This document shows, in pieces, positions 52,801 through 61,655 of a DNA stretch of 64,000 nucleotides. A program made the translations under genes and the position numbers. Within the stretch, counting starts at the first letter, position 1; every line of letters starts with the position of its first letter. Under the pieces are notes generated by a model. That model saw only the letters and a list, made by a program, of their open reading frames with translations. It was not told the DNA's origin and did not search any database. The stretch covers positions 136,321 to 200,320 of the forward strand of contig NW_005179052.1 in NCBI RefSeq assembly GCF_000350225.1. Direction: 5' to 3'. Source of the DNA: Chondrus crispus (taxonomy: Eukaryota; Rhodophyta; Florideophyceae; Gigartinales; Gigartinaceae).

Positions 52801-53767
52801 ACGTGACGAGACGGTGCGAGTATGGGACGCTGAGACGGGACGTCAAATCGGCGACACGATGACCGGGCACACGCATTGGGTGACGAGTGTGTCGATGAGC
52901 GGGGACGGGAAACGGGTTGCGTCGGGGTCAGGTGACAAGACGGTGCGAGTATGGGACGCTGAGACGGGACGTCAAATCGGCGACACGATGACCGGGCACA
53001 CGCATTGGGTGAGGAGTGTGTCGATGAGCGGGGACGGGAAACGGGTTGCGTCGGGGTCAAAAGACAAGACGGTGCGAGTATGGGACGCTGAGACGGGACG
53101 TCAAATCGGCGACACGATGACCGGGCACACGCGTTGGGTGACGAGTGTGTCGATGAGCGGGGACGGGCAACGGGTTGCGTCGGGGTCAGAGGACTCGACG
53201 GTGCGAGTATGGGACGCTGAGACGGGACGTCAAATCGGCGACACGATGACCGGGCACACGGATTGGGTGACGAGTGTGTCGATGAGCGGGGACGGGAAAC
53301 GGGTTGCGTCGGGGTCAAATGACAAGACGGTGCGAGTATGGGACGCTGACACGGGACGTCAAATCGGCGACACGATGACCGGGCACACGGGTCGGGTGAG
53401 GAGTGTGTCAATGAGTGCTGACAGCCAGAAGGTGCTGTCCGTGTCGTTTGATGGAATGGTGTTGCAATGGAAAGCGCGTCCGGGTGTCTCTGATTTGCAG
53501 TGGAAAGCGTGGCCGGGTGTCTTTGACATGGACCAAAGCTGCGAAACGAATGCTCATGAATTTGAAGGCCGGGTACGGCACTTGGACGCATTCCGCATCG
53601 GTAGTGATGAGGGCAGAGCATTTGTCGAACAGGGAGATGGTACCGAAATCACTCTGGCAGACTTTGGAAGTCCAGTTTCCACCTTCGACATGGACGTGGA
53701 GCGCGGCACTGTAGCCGTTGGCATGAGGAGTGGCATGTTGGTCATCATGAAAGTTGTGACTGCGTAA
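49838..53767 (+). CDS. NLR-like protein: helical N-terminus, NB-ARC, WD40 repeats
   Basis: 1,309 codons, no visible intron. ATG 49838 was chosen because it is the first ATG followed by a folded domain. Residues 1-145 form helices (MDPLSILELVGAVEQVV...) resembling the N-terminal helical domains of fungal STAND proteins. NB-ARC: P-loop GQAGVGKTC (~213), Walker B CLFIFDDIW (~296), STRDRTL (~337), CAGLPLALNVAG (~391), and LHDL (~531) in the MHD position. A helical linker and a basic, low-complexity spacer (~780-860) follow. From ~885 come WD40 blades, six of them near-identical 43-residue units. The family senses ligands with its repeats and signals by nucleotide-driven oligomerisation. An immune-type or heterorecognition role is inferred. 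Confidence 0.93.
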   Translation: MDPLSILELVGAVEQVVSLVQKAIDTHDAYKNNGSLATKVLKQYLELQKLTENVANVPIHDLEPLHKNELQAQVQVVSRSVSGLVKELKDETENPKGKLHALASATGVRDVLLQRQQEAEKLYASIDNVRKELHGVRETRRQGSRVVREIRSHAPVGDVFKPSFAVEFNPSTVLIDLKSTCRGCTDPDTVERKLKAAVLSTRITSHVGATAVGQAGVGKTCALRAIAHDEEVVKRFPGGVYFSTLGKDAREAELKQRLCDVVRISGGREQGDKLSNLADLDGVLTGVKSWFSGHQCLFIFDDIWSRNNNDEKILLKLSSLASTAVRNGQPASKVLYSTRDRTLSHLGEQVKFEPREGPDAYDILIHTSGASRGEVENPISREAFREILDMCAGLPLALNVAGASVKQSRGDLAGDAPKLWTLYLKTIKESPGSGTIGAQEARGGYKSLYVMLRSSLQHLDSHDSEESPSFAKMHRALCVMKKQDVIPLGVLRDLWGTGDASIARKYATQMSSVGLVDIRVLANTESQGVSLHDLTHDFAVFEAGQVDGPGWTKHWCRELIDSYRKERDVLEAVVEDQVPKEASEAEEGYFFENICRLLVGAELMKELGCLLLSSRWIMKVLLRKAVWQLVEAVEELRKLASEKPEAIASEQLSAIVLVMQAARLSVSSCDESVAGICFQLYSRTMHKRGVKSVESFLLDIEKFAPRPWLLPIRSCLTAAGGRLLESFNTRDSYVKKMMFDSDGAVVGLAYDSGEGSEDVEVFKSTQHGAFNKTVCGPFRSEDEGALSRTGSETKMARTSQAAAEGQRPTARTSRAAAESRHPTQRGAWIRTVGKMLSERMAACSCFRRAPENDRADGGADADVSVDGTSRVTGSDSADGVTPGVPFVTAACLSADSTRAVIGFSNGDLISWCTREHELVQSFKGHSDKIRDVVMSGDGKRIASGSGDKTVRVWDAETGRQIGDTMTGHTKSVTSVSMSGDGKRVASGSRDETVRVWDAETGRQIGDTMTGHTHWVTSVSMSGDGKRVASGSGDKTVRVWDAETGRQIGDTMTGHTHWVRSVSMSGDGKRVASGSKDKTVRVWDAETGRQIGDTMTGHTRWVTSVSMSGDGQRVASGSEDSTVRVWDAETGRQIGDTMTGHTDWVTSVSMSGDGKRVASGSNDKTVRVWDADTGRQIGDTMTGHTGRVRSVSMSADSQKVLSVSFDGMVLQWKARPGVSDLQWKAWPGVFDMDQSCETNAHEFEGRVRHLDAFRIGSDEGRAFVEQGDGTEITLADFGSPVSTFDMDVERGTVAVGMRSGMLVIMKVVTA
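52602..53430 (+). repeat. 129-bp WD40-coding tandem repeats, six near-identical units
   Basis: The landmark GTGCGAGTATGGGACGCTGA (GCTGAC in the last unit) recurs at 52685, 52814, 52943, 53072, 53201 and 53330, exactly 129 bp apart. Differences concentrate in the codons before the WD strand (GGT-AAG, CGT-GAG, GGT-AAG, AAA-AAG, GAG-TCG, AAT-AAG) and after GHT (AAATCC, CATTGG, CATTGG, CGTTGG, GATTGG, GGTCGG). Almost everything else, including synonymous sites, is identical. Confidence 0.97.
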
Positions 53768-54518
53768 CATCCGAGGCGGTAGGAAACAGGCTCGTCGCCG
53801 CACTTTTGCTTATCACACCATTGAAATGGCTGCGTCGTAAGTGACGAAGTTGGAAGTGTCTTGGGACGTTCCCGTTACAGTGAGTAGTACGTACACACCC
53901 GTGTTGCATGCACTAAAAGTGCAGTACTCCCGGAAGGTCGTTGCGCATTTACAGTAAATATCTGGTGTCTTTCCTTAGGATCTGTGCAGTTGCAGGAAAA
54001 TGTCCGGCATGGACCGCGAGTGTGGCAGCGAAGTGAGTGAAGCGACGCATTACATCGGCGTGAGACCAGGTTTCTCCACAGGCGCCGCGCACTGACCAAA
54101 AGGTAAAACAGGCAAGGCAAAGACTCGGCTAAAAAATGGCCCACATCAACAGCATGTGGTCTGAAGCGGCACGCACGTGAGCCTTCATCTCAGCCAAGGG
54201 TTGATGCATCCTGTGTGCAAAACATGTGCGCAGCCGAGGACGCGGACCCTATTATCGGTCTCATACCCATCCAAGCAAATAGCATATTTATCCCGTCTAA
54301 AAGCGAGTTTGTGCGAGTTTGTGCGAGTTTGTAGATGGAGTCTTCCGGGCAGAGAGACCTTACGGGGAGGGCGTTAATGTTGAGGTCTGTAGCACCACTG
54401 GAAAACAACAATTTGCGAATGAAATCCACACACGAGCAGTGTGGTCGGACAGGCCAAGCGGGACTCTATAAAAGTGGACATTTTCATTCCTCTTGTTGCC
54501 CTAGCATACCCCCACAAT
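53768..54518. other. No supported gene
   Basis: Short ORFs only. A triple GTTTGTGCGA-type 11-bp repeat lies near 54307-54332. Confidence 0.5.
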
Positions 54519-54790
54519 TGAGTAGCGAGCGAAAACCCGGGACGAAGCTGTCCGGTCGGGTGCGACACCGTGTGGCGATTGCTCATAGTTTAGTGTGGGA
54601 GCCGAAGATCTTGCTGGTGGATGCAGTGTTAGAGCAGGCTGTACAGCAAGCGTTAGAGGAGGCGAGGAAGGGCTGGATGGAACGGAATGGGCAGAGGCAG
54701 ATGGGAGAGACGAATAAAGGCCTGAAGGCGCGCCGAGCACGTGGGACTCGCGACCGAGGACTACATTGGTCGACTCACTGTCATGGGTAG
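54519..54790 (+). pseudogene. ABC-transporter nucleotide-binding-domain fragment (ABCB/MDR type)
   Basis: In the ORF 54335-54790, the segment from about 54537 reads GTKLSGRVRHRVAIAHSLVW, then EPKILLVDAV, then EQAVQQALEEARKG. This follows the signature-Walker B-D-loop order of ABCB transporters (LSGGQ..RVAIARAL, KILLLDEATSALD, VQEALDRA). The signature GGQ is changed to GRV. The catalytic Glu after Walker B and the D-loop are deleted. No other ABC part is present nearby. It is a short, degenerate gene fragment, possibly carried by repeats, since copy C of the Pro/Ala-rich family follows directly. Confidence 0.65.
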
Positions 54791-54799
54791 TATGTCGCA

Positions 54800-55190
54800 G
54801 TAGGGCTCGTTTGTGGTGAGTCAGGGCTGCCACGAGGCGGGTGAAGTTGGGGGAAGCATGGCGGAGAAGGAGTATGGGCGTTTGCGGAGGATGTACGGGG
54901 CGACAGAGACGCAGAAGAGTCTCTGTCTAACAGAGTGGGGGGACGACGGTGGGCAGCGCGGGCAGTCGGCGGGGGAGAGAGCAGCGGTCAGGGAAGGCAG
55001 GACCAAAGGAACAGGAGCGAAGTTTTGCAGAGGAGGGGGGAACGGAAGGACAATCGGAAGAGGCGATGAGTGAGGGAAGAGACGCGCGGGCAGGAACATT
55101 CGGAGGCGGGGGGTATGGCACGGCTGCAGGGGCAGTGGAGGCGACAAGCCTCGTGGAGCCATCGTGGACTCTGGAGCAGGCCTACAGGGT
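54800..55190 (-). pseudogene. Repeat-borne Pro/Ala-rich gene family, copy C (3' part)
   Basis: Minus-strand coding of YILRKRPYSFSAMLPP (~54890-54840) matches ILRKRPLSFSAKLPP of copy A. The nucleotide match extends across about 100 bp (GGCTGCCACGAGGC...GCTTGCGGAG-like). The upstream Pro/Ser/Leu-rich tract matches in composition only. The N-terminal landmarks of copies A and B are missing. Confidence 0.5.
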
Positions 55191-55238
55191 GTGACATGCT
55201 GGGGGGGGGCGTGAGCAGCTTTTGGAAGATTGCTAGTA

Positions 55239-55572
55239 CAGTCGACCCCGCCCGCGATTTCATTAAATCATGTTTTTGCGCGCAATTGCGCGCAAAAACT
55301 GCCAGATAATGCTGCAAAATGAAAAAATCACCACTTCGGCCTTCTTCAGGCGACCCACCGATAATCGCGATCAACCATCGAAATCGAGATCCCCCATGCC
55401 TTCCTAGGGTCCCTGTAGCCCATCTCCATCATGGCGATGTAACGTGTAAGTCGTGGCTACCATTGTCTGAAGTCGTTTCTTCATGAAGAATCATGAAGTT
55501 TCTCAGTTTCTGCATGAATAAACAAGCAAAAAGCAAAAATGAAAAAACAACCCGAAATCGCGGAGTCGACCC
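55239..55572. mobile_element. Pogo-like MITE
   Basis: 334 bp between two TA dinucleotides (55237-55238 and 55573-55574). The left end CAGTCGACCCCGCCCGCGATTTC and the right end, reverse-complemented GGGTCGACTCCGCGATTTC, form terminal inverted repeats apart from a CCGC insertion. CAGTCGAC-type ends with TA duplication are typical of the pogo branch of Tc1/mariner. There is no transposase ORF. It contains a perfect 26-bp palindrome at 55273. Confidence 0.7.
55273..55298. repeat. Perfect 26-bp palindrome
   Basis: TTTTTGCGCGCAA joined to TTGCGCGCAAAAA without spacer, within the MITE. Confidence 0.97.
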
Positions 55573-55574
55573 TA

Positions 55575-56190
55575 CCTAATGCCGCCCCGTGCGAGGCCCC
55601 AAAAATGGCACTATTTGGTCGGCAGTGCCAAGTGACGTCGGCACATATCTTTGTATGCACTCGGTAAATCAGGCGTAAACTCAGACCGTGAGAGGGAGGC
55701 ATGCCTGCTCACGCATGTCCCGGCCGGCTTTGCGTTTCGTCCGGAGAGCCCTTCGTCCTCATTGAGTAGGAGCGCAACTCCTGCTCGTCAGTCAGGGGAG
55801 CAAATTTGTGGACACACGTTTCAGGAGCGAGACGGTGGCACATTTCTAGATTTTGAGAAATGTGTCATAAAAATGTGTTCTGCGCAAAAGAGTTTCAGGA
55901 AGCCTCCTGTCCAATGACAATCTCGGGGGGTTGCCCCCGCGACGCAACTTGATGAAATGTGTGCAGGACTTTATGACAAGGGCGAGTGAGAAGCGGACGA
56001 TAGCCACCCCTCGACAGCCAATCCTCGACTTGCCCACGTAAACTTTACTGTATCGTTCTGCTCGTAGCTCCCTGCCTGTGCTTCCTTCATGCATTGGTGC
56101 ACATACCGTAAATGTACAAAACCGTGAAAAACGGCACCTCTCGCGCGCAGTCTGGAAGCACTAATCCCCCCACTCCTCCCACCTGTCTCA
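55575..56190. other. No supported gene
   Basis: Short ORFs only, between the MITE and the VCBS-like pseudogene. Confidence 0.5.
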
Positions 56191-56858
56191 TCATTCGTTC
56201 TGGCCTACACCCACCGATACTAGCGCGTTGATCGACGTGCACAATCCCCTCGGCTCTTTGCCCCCTTTTACGAACAGGTAATGCGACTTATCGCCCAACT
56301 CTATCTCGTTCCTCATCAGCCAGAGGTCCCCCGAAACCCCCTTGCGACAACCTTGGCTCAACATCATCTCCACCTGCCCGTCGACGCATGGCCCGCCGTG
56401 CGCACGTTGTCCCTTCGCGTGGCCTCCACCTTGGGGGCACCTCCGCCAGCTCTCAACCTTGCGAAACTTCCCGCCCGCGACATTGATGAGGCCAAAATCC
56501 AGCGAATTAAACGTCGTCGCCACCACGCCTGCATTGACGTCTCGGTGTTCACATCTTTCGCACGCACGCCCGTGCTGTCCGTGTCACGTGGCAACCCATA
56601 CTGTTCTGACACGTCCGGCCTCCCCTTATTCATGAGCAGCACATCTTCTGTGCCGGGCACGTCAAGCGGGCCGCGTGGCGTCACTAGGTACGAGTTGGGG
56701 CACACCGGGCACAGGTCCATCAGCCAGTCGTTGTTGAAGTCGAGCTCGACGACGGCCAACAAACGTGCCCGAAGGCCCATCCGTGCTCGGCGCGACGATG
56801 TCTGTGGCATCCGTGAGCGGTCATACCGTAGTGGAGCAGGTCGTGAGCAAAAAGGCAA
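56191..56858 (-). pseudogene. VCBS/FG-GAP (CRTAC-like) protein fragment, frameshifted
   Basis: Reading leftward, the first frame gives VVELDFNNDWLMDLCPV and, further on, TEDVLLMNKGRPDVSEQYGL. This is the D-x-N-x-D calcium-loop and LL-NKG pattern of VCBS/FG-GAP repeats. Near 56520 homology moves to the next frame: FNSLDFGLINVAGGKF, DGQVEMMLSQG, and GDLWLMRNEIELGDKSHYLFV, like the UnbV/ASPIC end of CRTAC-type proteins. One calcium-loop residue (Trp for Gly/Asp) is altered. No signal peptide or start is visible. It lies head-to-head with the bZIP ORF. Likely a remnant of a secreted or surface beta-propeller protein. Confidence 0.5.
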
Positions 56859-56870
56859 AAGCGCACCTGA

Positions 56871-57302
56871 CTGCTGAGAGACGGCGATGTCCTTTCAATT
56901 GTCGGGTGCGAGGCAGCGGTGGGCGAGGGCGGCGGGGAGGGCTCTGATAGTGGGGCACGGGCTGGGCCGGCGGCGGCGGGTCAGGCTGGCAAAGGCGAAG
57001 GGGCAGTGGCGTGGGTGAATAAGGCGGCGACGGCGGGGAAAGCGGCGCGCGTGGCAGTGCGGAGGGCGAGCGCGGCGCAGAACCGGGCGAGCGCGAGGCG
57101 GAGCCGCGAGAGGAGAAAGTTGCGGGAGGCGCGGAAGACAACGTGGATGCGAGGGGTGGAGAGCGAGAACGAGCGGCTGGTGCGGCGGACGAGGGCGCTC
57201 GCGGAGAGGGTGCAGGTGCAGGTGCAGGTGCTGGTGGGGATGGCGAGGCGGCGTGGGGTGCGGGGGGGCGGAGATGTGGGAGAGAGAGTAAAGTTTACGT
57301 AG
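56871..57302 (+). CDS. bZIP transcription-factor domain; start not resolved
   Basis: The frame is open from 56871 to a stop at 57302. A Gly/Ala-rich lead precedes the basic region AAQNRASARRSRERRK, which has the N-x7-R signature for DNA contact. A short zipper follows with heptad Val, Leu, Leu (VESENERLVRRTRALAERV) and the usual Asn at an a position. There is no in-frame ATG before the basic region, so an upstream exon, a non-ATG start or truncation is implied. A (GTGCAG)n-like run codes a VQVQVQV tail. It would bind DNA as a dimer in the nucleus. GC content is far above that of the flanking genes. Confidence 0.6.
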   Translation: MLRDGDVLSIVGCEAAVGEGGGEGSDSGARAGPAAAGQAGKGEGAVAWVNKAATAGKAARVAVRRASAAQNRASARRSRERRKLREARKTTWMRGVESENERLVRRTRALAERVQVQVQVLVGMARRRGVRGGGDVGERVKFT

Positions 57303-58231
57303 CCGGAACAAGAGAATGGACGGAATGTTACTTGCACCCCTTATGCATTACAGTAACAGCGAGGATGCAGTGAGGGTACAGCGAGGATAGATTCCTGCGG
57401 AAACGTGTAACACGTGTTCCAGCAGAGTTGCAGCTGCTGGCACAGTGGCACAGCACCACTGTTGAAACAAGAAACTCACAGAATCTCTTTTTTTCGTCGT
57501 CTCTACTCTCACTTCTACTTATCCGTCTCGCTGCTGACGGTGATCGGACAGCCTATCGTGTTCGGTTTGTCACTGGAGGCGGCTTGTTCCACCTGTGCCG
57601 GCCAGGACACTTTCCCTTTTACATAGTGCTTATCTCTCACATGGTAACCGATGCCCCTTGCAGAGACGGTGTTCTTCATTGGATCGAGTGACGACGCCGA
57701 CGTTCCGTAAAGGGAGAGGGAAGGACGTTGTCGGATGACAGAGACTTGGCAGGCCGCTACTTGGCACGAAGGAGGGGCACGAAGGAAGAGGGGAGCGACA
57801 GCGAAACAATGTCTCGAGATAAACCAATTCTCAATGGCGTCACAAATCGCGGCGATGACGAATGCACTACTGTGCACGTGTTACTGTTGTGTACACGTGT
57901 TACTGTTGTGTACACGTGTTACTGTTGTCATATATAAAAATATTAATTACACCCAAAACAATTGCACCAAAAATATGTTACATTACAGCATATTTTAGCT
58001 CACCTTCAAAACTACCGAGTCGTCCTGCAATTGTCACTGTTCTGCGCGAACCGCCTTCATTTGCGTTGGAAACCTAATGCATTTCTGTCGCACGCCTGGC
58101 CATTTCGACAGTTTTTTTCCTCCCCCTGCAACGCTGAACTCCCTCCCCCTGTGCGCAAGCGTTTTCCTCACTCGCCAGCCTGTCGGCCCAAATTTGGAGC
58201 AGGCGGAAAAAACTAGGAGCATAGGCCAAAG
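57303..58231. other. No supported gene; 19-bp triplicate
   Basis: Three near-copies of GTGTACACGTGTTACTGTT lie at 57871-57926. Other ORFs are short and featureless. Confidence 0.5.
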
Positions 58232-59301
58232 TTACAAGTACTGTAGCATAGCGGAGGTGTACATGAGGACAATTGTACGCATCTCTGGATATCTCACAGA
58301 GATGGTCTCACCAAACACGTAAATCGTTTCGCTCGGGGAGTTGCTGTCTTTCCTCGCAAGCAGCGGGTCCATGAATTCGGTCGGAGCATCAAACTCCTCG
58401 ACTAAACTAATAGCAAGCGTGAGCTGAGCGACTAAGGCTAGCACGGCGGTTTCTAGAATATGGCCGTTCTCCGTGACTAGACAGACGAGGTACGTGGCTA
58501 ATAGTACGGCGCCCATGACTAGTGGGGCATTGTGCGAGTACATGGTGCTTGAAATGTATACAATTCCCAAAGACATAAGGGCACACAAAGCGACGACAGC
58601 AAAGACAGACTTGCGAATGAGAGTTCCCTCGCCTTTCGCCTCGGCGACAAACATGCGATCGGTGGCAGCGCGGCTGAGACGCATGACCTCCAATGTGATG
58701 TCAGCAGCCTCCAACAAGGCGAGGAGCAGGCCGACGACGATGGCATATGCGCCGTAGAGCTTGACGAAAGAGGCGTCAGCCGGGGCGCCGAAGAAACAAC
58801 AGACGATGGCGCCCAGGATGCCGCCGAACTCGAGGTAGCCGGTGGCGGCGGCAACGGCGCCGCTCGCCTGGACTGAACCAAAGAGAAAGGTCCAAACGCA
58901 GGAGACGACGCCCGCATCAACCGGAAGGTGAACAGCCGAGAGCAGGGTGCGCAGGGTTAGTAGCGAGAGGCGCAGGATGAGAGGGCGGCCCACTCGAACG
59001 CCGAGGAAAGAGGCGGCGGCTGGCGCGTAAAGAAGCAACGTACAGATAACTGAGGAAAGCGCAAAGCTGAAAGCGAAACAGATAGTTTGGTACAAGTACA
59101 TTTCCAACGCAAATGTTGCCAAAAAACGCTGCCTCCGTGCCCCTGTGCGAGATCTGCACGTAGAGCTGAAAATGTTCCAAGCAGACCCTCGTCCTCTTTG
59201 GCTAACAGCTCATTGAGAGCATGCGCTAGAACAATGATAGTATAAGCATGAAGCAAGTAGAAATATCGACTGCGGGGCCGCAGACGAGTGAGGGAGGTCA
59301 C
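58232..59301 (-). CDS. Multi-pass membrane protein of unknown family, one frame break
   Basis: A first frame from ATG 59299-59301 gives an N-terminal hydrophobic segment (YFYLLHAYTIIVLAHAL) and reaches a T6 run at ~59128. From there the protein continues in the next frame (296 codons, to 58232) with about seven more membrane segments, for example ICFAFSFALSSVICTLLLY, LYGAYAIVVGLLLALLEAAD and APLVMGAVLLATYLVCLV. An acidic C-terminal tail comes before the last hydrophobic patch. One extra base in the T run would fuse the frames, so this is either a sequencing or assembly error or a recent frameshift. No transporter signature recognised. Total about 350 residues. Confidence 0.6.
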
Positions 59302-59454
59302 TGAAGAAGACGTTCACTGCATCAAGTCGTTGAAAGGTTCTATCTAGTTTCTACAAGATGTCTGAGAACCTCTTGCAGCAAGTGGAATTGCGAGAAGGGA
59401 ACAAGTACAGTAATCCGTGTTTGCGTTTCGACATAAGAGACCCAACAATTAGCC

Positions 59455-60027
59455 CTACACTTTACTAGTAAGTAACGCACGAACACTCGTCCACAGAATC
59501 ATTTCATACGCAAAATGATTCGGAGGAGCTGCTGGCACCGTCCTCATTGTAGTACTGATGCGCAGAGCAGGAGCAAGTGTAGCTGCTATCTTGAGAAGGT
59601 GCCGAGCTTTGCTCGGATGGGTATAATTCGCCCACGCTTGCAAGTACTGATGGACACCTTTCTCGGAGAATCTCTTCGGCGCCTGCAAGTCGCAAAAAGG
59701 ATGAGATATACACGCACATTCCCAGTCGAAGACAAACATCCCCTCATCGGTAGAAACGGCCTCTCGGTGAGCCCAATTGTAATACTCAAAGTCGCCGTGT
59801 ACGATGGTCATCGGCATGTTGCCAGAATCGAGCTCTGCGCATAACTTCCGAACAATACGAGGTAGGTCTTCAGTGCACAAATCGTTTTTGCGCATAATCG
59901 CGCTGAACGTTGGGTGCATGATCCAGTCGTCCACTTGTTCCGCAAGGTTAGCAAGGGAGCAATCCAGAACTCCGTTACTCTTCAACTCGTCGATATGCTG
60001 TATAGCTCGTGTTTGAATTTTCGCAAC
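59455..60027 (-). CDS. APH/choline-kinase-fold phosphotransferase, C-terminal lobe only
   Basis: The frame opens after a TAG at 60028-60030 and has no ATG before the conserved core. The catalytic loop is IVHGDFEYYNWA (HGDxxxxN, Asp as base), followed by the metal-binding VFDWECACISHPFCDL. Helices of the C-terminal lobe precede and follow. The ATP-binding N-lobe is missing. A CAG/TAG|G at the frame opening could be a splice acceptor, so an upstream exon is possible, but nothing kinase-like is visible in the next 300 bp. Members phosphorylate small molecules such as aminoglycosides, choline or sugars. The substrate cannot be told. Confidence 0.7.
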   Translation of the reverse strand, partial: VAKIQTRAIQHIDELKSNGVLDCSLANLAEQVDDWIMHPTFSAIMRKNDLCTEDLPRIVRKLCAELDSGNMPMTIVHGDFEYYNWAHREAVSTDEGMFVFDWECACISHPFCDLQAPKRFSEKGVHQYLQAWANYTHPSKARHLLKIAATLAPALRISTTMRTVPAAPPNHFAYEMILWTSVRALLTSKV

Positions 60028-60333
60028 CTATACCCATGTCCGAACAGACGGGCGTTCAGGTGGGCTGAAATTAAGCGCAAATTTACTTCGGTCTGACGGA
60101 GTGCGCATTGGCTAGAAAAAAATCTGGAAAATTTTCAATGCGCACAGGGCCAAATTTGATTATTTTATCATACCGGATGGACGTCGAAAATTGCCAACAT
60201 GCATCGGACGGCAGCCGTTGGCCGGATGGACGTCATCCTCGCTGTCATGTCGCGTCATTGATCCCGTTCGTCGCTGTGTCCGTTCCACTCCTTCCCCCGC
60301 CCTGAATGACCACATACTGTATGAGACAATCTC

Positions 60334-60530
60334 ATCCGCACGTTCTCTGGAACCACACCGCTCCCCTTCCGTACTCCTGTTGCCCCTCCTCCAACGCGCC
60401 CGCCCTCTTACGACTATCCCTGTCCGTTTAGGGAATTAGGGGGATCCGCGCGCTCTCTGGAACCACACCGCTCCCCTTCCGTACTCCTGTTGCCCCTCCA
60501 CCAACGCGCCCGCCCTCTTACGACTATCCC
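60334..60530. repeat. 87-bp direct duplication
   Basis: 60334-60420 and 60444-60530 differ at about three positions and are separated by 23 bp. Both end CGACTATCCC. The second is cut off by the dispersed repeat starting at 60531. Confidence 0.93.
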
Positions 60531-60751
60531 TATGTTTAGTTCTGGCGTCAGTTCCCGCGGGACGATACGTTTTTGGCACATGTCAGGATCGATACGTAAT
60601 GACAAAAAACGTATCGTCCAGGCCTGATTCGACGTATGTGCGATTTTGGTACTGTCTACGGTATATGGCCCAAAACGTATCGTGCCGGGCGGTTTTAACG
60701 GCGACAGTTTTCTGGTGGGACGATACGTTTTAGGCCGATTTACACGGCGGC
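60531..60751. repeat. Dispersed repeat with ACGATACGTTTT motifs, copy 1
   Basis: I see no difference from 63780-64000 over 221 bp. It contains ACGATACGTTTT or its complement at 60562, 60605, 60672 and 60721, a related CGATACGT at 60590, and one more copy outside the compared part at 60952. The pair at 60562/60605 forms a hairpin. Unrelated flanks show that 60531 is a true boundary. Confidence 0.95.
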
Positions 60752-61154
60752 ACCCCCATACGCGCTGTATTGGCAACATTGCTGTTGGGAATTTCTGACT
60801 AAAATTTTGCCGACGGCGGCGCACAGCCAATAAAATGTCAGTGCGCAAAATTTAGTTTTTGCCGTGTGCGATTAGAGGCGCATGAGCAATATTATTAACT
60901 TCATATTTTATCACGTACCGTGTCCCTCGTCTGGCAAGATTGTCAGATGCCCAAAACGTATCGTGCTGGGGGCGCAATTACAGCAGGCAGATTTAGTGGC
61001 AGGGCCTTATACTGCACTGACGGCGTCGCAGTGCGCATGTACGAGTTACACAATAAGGCGGCGTAATTTATGTCCTGAACATCAAAGCTTTCTAAGTTAT
61101 TTACTGCGCGAAATTGAAAAGCGCCGTATGCAGGTTTCGATGATCGTTGCCTCA

Positions 61155-61655
61155 ACGACGCATTTTGGACGGGTGTGTCAGAGACGCGTTGGGGAGGGAT
61201 GCGCGCACGATGCGTTCTGGAGAGGTGCGTCTAGGATGCGAGCTGAGGGGGTGCGAGAATGATGCGTTGGAAGGGGTGCCAGAATGCTACGTTGGAGAGG
61301 GGTGCGCTCGTGATGTGTTCCATAGGGGTGCGCTCATCATTCGTTTTAGAGGGATGCCAGAATGATACGTTCGAGAGGGGTGCGCCCACGACGCGTTCTA
61401 AGGGGGTGCGAGATTGATGCGATCGGGAGGGGTGCGCCCATGATGCGGTCTAGAGGGGCGCGAGAACAATGCATTTTGGAAGGGTGGAAGAATGATACGT
61501 TCGGGACGGGTGCGCCCACGATGCGTTCTGAAGGGGTGCGAGAATGATACGTTCGAGAGGGGTGGGCCCATGATGCGTTCTGGAGGGGCGCGAGAACGAT
61601 GCCTTTTAGAAGGGTGGGAGAATGATACTTTGGAGAGGGCTACTCGCAAGACGCG
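61155..61655. repeat. 26-bp minisatellite
   Basis: About 19 degenerate units alternate around GATGCGTTCTGGAGGGGTGC and GATACGTTCGAGAGGGGTGC. ORFs across it are repeat artefacts. Confidence 0.9.

Noticed and set aside
52602..53621. 339-codon minus-strand ORF opposite the WD40 repeats
   Set aside because: It is the shadow of the 129-bp coding repeats, with highly repetitive residues and no motif.
56281..56877. 198-codon plus-strand ORF
   Set aside because: The opposite strand carries the VCBS/FG-GAP motifs. This frame shows no motif and is a shadow.
61155..61655. Possible CRISPR-like array
   Set aside because: Units are 26 bp, contiguous and degenerate, without unique spacers. It is a eukaryotic minisatellite.
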